Assembly: GCF_001475545.1 (NCBI RefSeq)
Contig: NZ_LDQC01000058.1
Coordinates: 1 to 35,513 of the forward strand
Length of the DNA stretch: 35,513 nt
Direction of reading: 5' to 3'
From: Curtobacterium luteum
GTDB taxonomy: Bacteria; Actinomycetota; Actinomycetes; Actinomycetales; Microbacteriaceae
The position numbers and the translations under genes are program-made. Of the stretch, positions 34,727 through 35,513 are shown piece by piece. Below the pieces are notes generated by a model that worked only from the letters and a program-made list of their open reading frames with translations, was not told where the DNA came from and ran no database searches. How positions within the stretch are numbered: the stretch's first letter is position 1; every line of letters starts with the position of its first letter.

Positions 34727-35513
34727 CCTCCTGGATCGGCAAGGCCTGGCCCGTCGCGGTACCCGTCGTCGCGGCGGTCGTCCTGGCGCTGACCTTCGGC
34801 CGGCACCACCTCGGCACGGTGGTCGTCGTCCTCGTCGCCGTGGTGCTCGCGGGGACGGTGCTCGCCGCGGTGCACCACGCGGAGGTCGTCGCGCACCGGG
34901 TGGGGGAGCCGTTCGGGTCACTCGTGCTCGCGGTCGCCGTCACGATCATCGAGGTCGCGCTCATCATCGCGCTGTCGAGCTCGGGCGGGGCGAAGGCCGA
35001 GACGCTCGCCCGCGACACGGTCTTCTCCGCGGTGATGATCACGATGAACGGGCTCGTCGGGCTGGCGATCCTCATCGGGACGATCCGGCACCACACCGTC
35101 CGGTTCAACCAGGAGGGTGCCTCCGCGGCGACGACGACGGTCGCGGCGCTGGCGGTGCTGACGCTCGTCCTGCCGACGTTCACCACGGGGACGGACAACG
35201 CCTCCTTCACCGGCGTGCAGCTCGTCTTCGTGGCGATCGCGTCCCTCGCGCTCTACGGGCTGTTCGTCTTCACCCAGACGATCGCGCACCGGGACTTCTT
35301 CCTGCCGGTGGGTCCGGGAACCCGGGCCACGCCGGACGACGAGACCGTGCACGCGGCGACCCCGACCGGTCGGCAGACGCTGGTGTCGCTCGGGCTGCTG
35401 CTCCTCGCGCTCGTCGCCGTCGTCGGTCTGGCGAAGGTGGAGTCACCCGCGATCGAGGCCGGCGTGGCCGCGGTCGGCTTCCCGCCGTCGTTCGTCGGTG
35501 TGGTGATCGCCCT
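34723..35513 (+). CDS. chaA: ChaA-type Ca2+ (Na+, K+)/H+ antiporter (partial, runs off window)
   Basis: ATG 34723 overlaps the modC stop, and the frame is open to the end of the window (263 residues visible). Two N-terminal helices are followed by the antiporter motif GEPFGSLVLAVAVTIIEVAL, whose Glu lies in the first ion-binding repeat, then IMITMNGLVGLAILIG-like helices and FNQEGASAA. This is the CaCA/ChaA family, which exchanges cytosolic Ca2+, Na+ or K+ for protons. The second repeat lies outside the window. Overlap with modC suggests co-transcription, though a link to molybdenum is not obvious. Confidence 0.85.
   Translation, partial: MTSWIGKAWPVAVPVVAAVVLALTFGRHHLGTVVVVLVAVVLAGTVLAAVHHAEVVAHRVGEPFGSLVLAVAVTIIEVALIIALSSSGGAKAETLARDTVFSAVMITMNGLVGLAILIGTIRHHTVRFNQEGASAATTTVAALAVLTLVLPTFTTGTDNASFTGVQLVFVAIASLALYGLFVFTQTIAHRDFFLPVGPGTRATPDDETVHAATPTGRQTLVSLGLLLLALVAVVGLAKVESPAIEAGVAAVGFPPSFVGVVIA

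Overview
The window is about 70% GC, with GTG/ATG starts, frequent 4-base GTGA stop/start overlaps and a marker-gene content that points to a high-GC Gram-positive actinobacterium. The gene content and the recurrent intergenic palindrome fit the family Microbacteriaceae (a Curtobacterium-like organism is my best guess; this is inference, not a database result). No rRNA, tRNA, CRISPR array or transposase was seen.

Layout. (1) 1-4373: tail of a GNAT acetyltransferase, a truncated VOC-family remnant, and the large RNA helicase hrpA. (2) 4475-7207: a tightly overlapping four-gene operon with a WXG100-like small protein, a 381-residue WXG/coiled-coil protein with a long hydrophobic segment, an unknown soluble protein and a four-helix membrane protein. 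It looks like an orphan type VII (ESX-like) secreted-effector module. (3) 7237-11720, all on the minus strand: a DUF255 thioredoxin-like protein, a small P-loop kinase-like protein coupled to an NAD-dependent epimerase, and a two-domain rhodanese. (4) 12099-14445: a DHA2 drug exporter divergent from its likely TetR repressor. (5) 14461-20468: a housekeeping block pmt / rsmI-metG-tatD-ksgA with the actinobacterial gene order also known from Mycobacterium tuberculosis, but without rpfB between tatD and ksgA. (6) 20469-27873: an accessory stretch separating ksgA from ispE. It holds a toxin-antitoxin-like pair with a PIN protein, a frameshifted small gene, a membrane protein, an SDR/MmyB-type regulator pair, an ATP-grasp ligase, and a flavin monooxygenase coupled to an O-acetylhomoserine sulfhydrylase. 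(7) 27874-35513: ispE, a membrane glycosyltransferase, a five-gene molybdenum operon (HTH-Mop regulator, MoeZ/MoeB-rhodanese, modABC) and the start of a ChaA-type Ca2+/H+ antiporter running off the end.

How the genes work together. modABC imports molybdate, MoeZ/MoeB with its rhodanese domain serves cofactor sulfur transfer, and the HTH-Mop protein probably senses molybdate. The flavin monooxygenase and MetY pair suggests release of sulfur from organosulfur compounds followed by capture into homocysteine. rsmI, ksgA, metG and hrpA belong to RNA and translation functions; ispE feeds isoprenoid synthesis, and pmt uses polyprenyl-phosphate-mannose.

A striking general property is that about fifteen genes have a -10-like hexamer (TANNNT or a close variant) 6-8 bases before the start codon and no Shine-Dalgarno sequence, which predicts widespread leaderless transcripts. 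Two copies of a 42-bp near-perfect palindrome, several other inverted repeats, a C8 homopolymer frameshift and a hexanucleotide tandem repeat are reported as separate observations.
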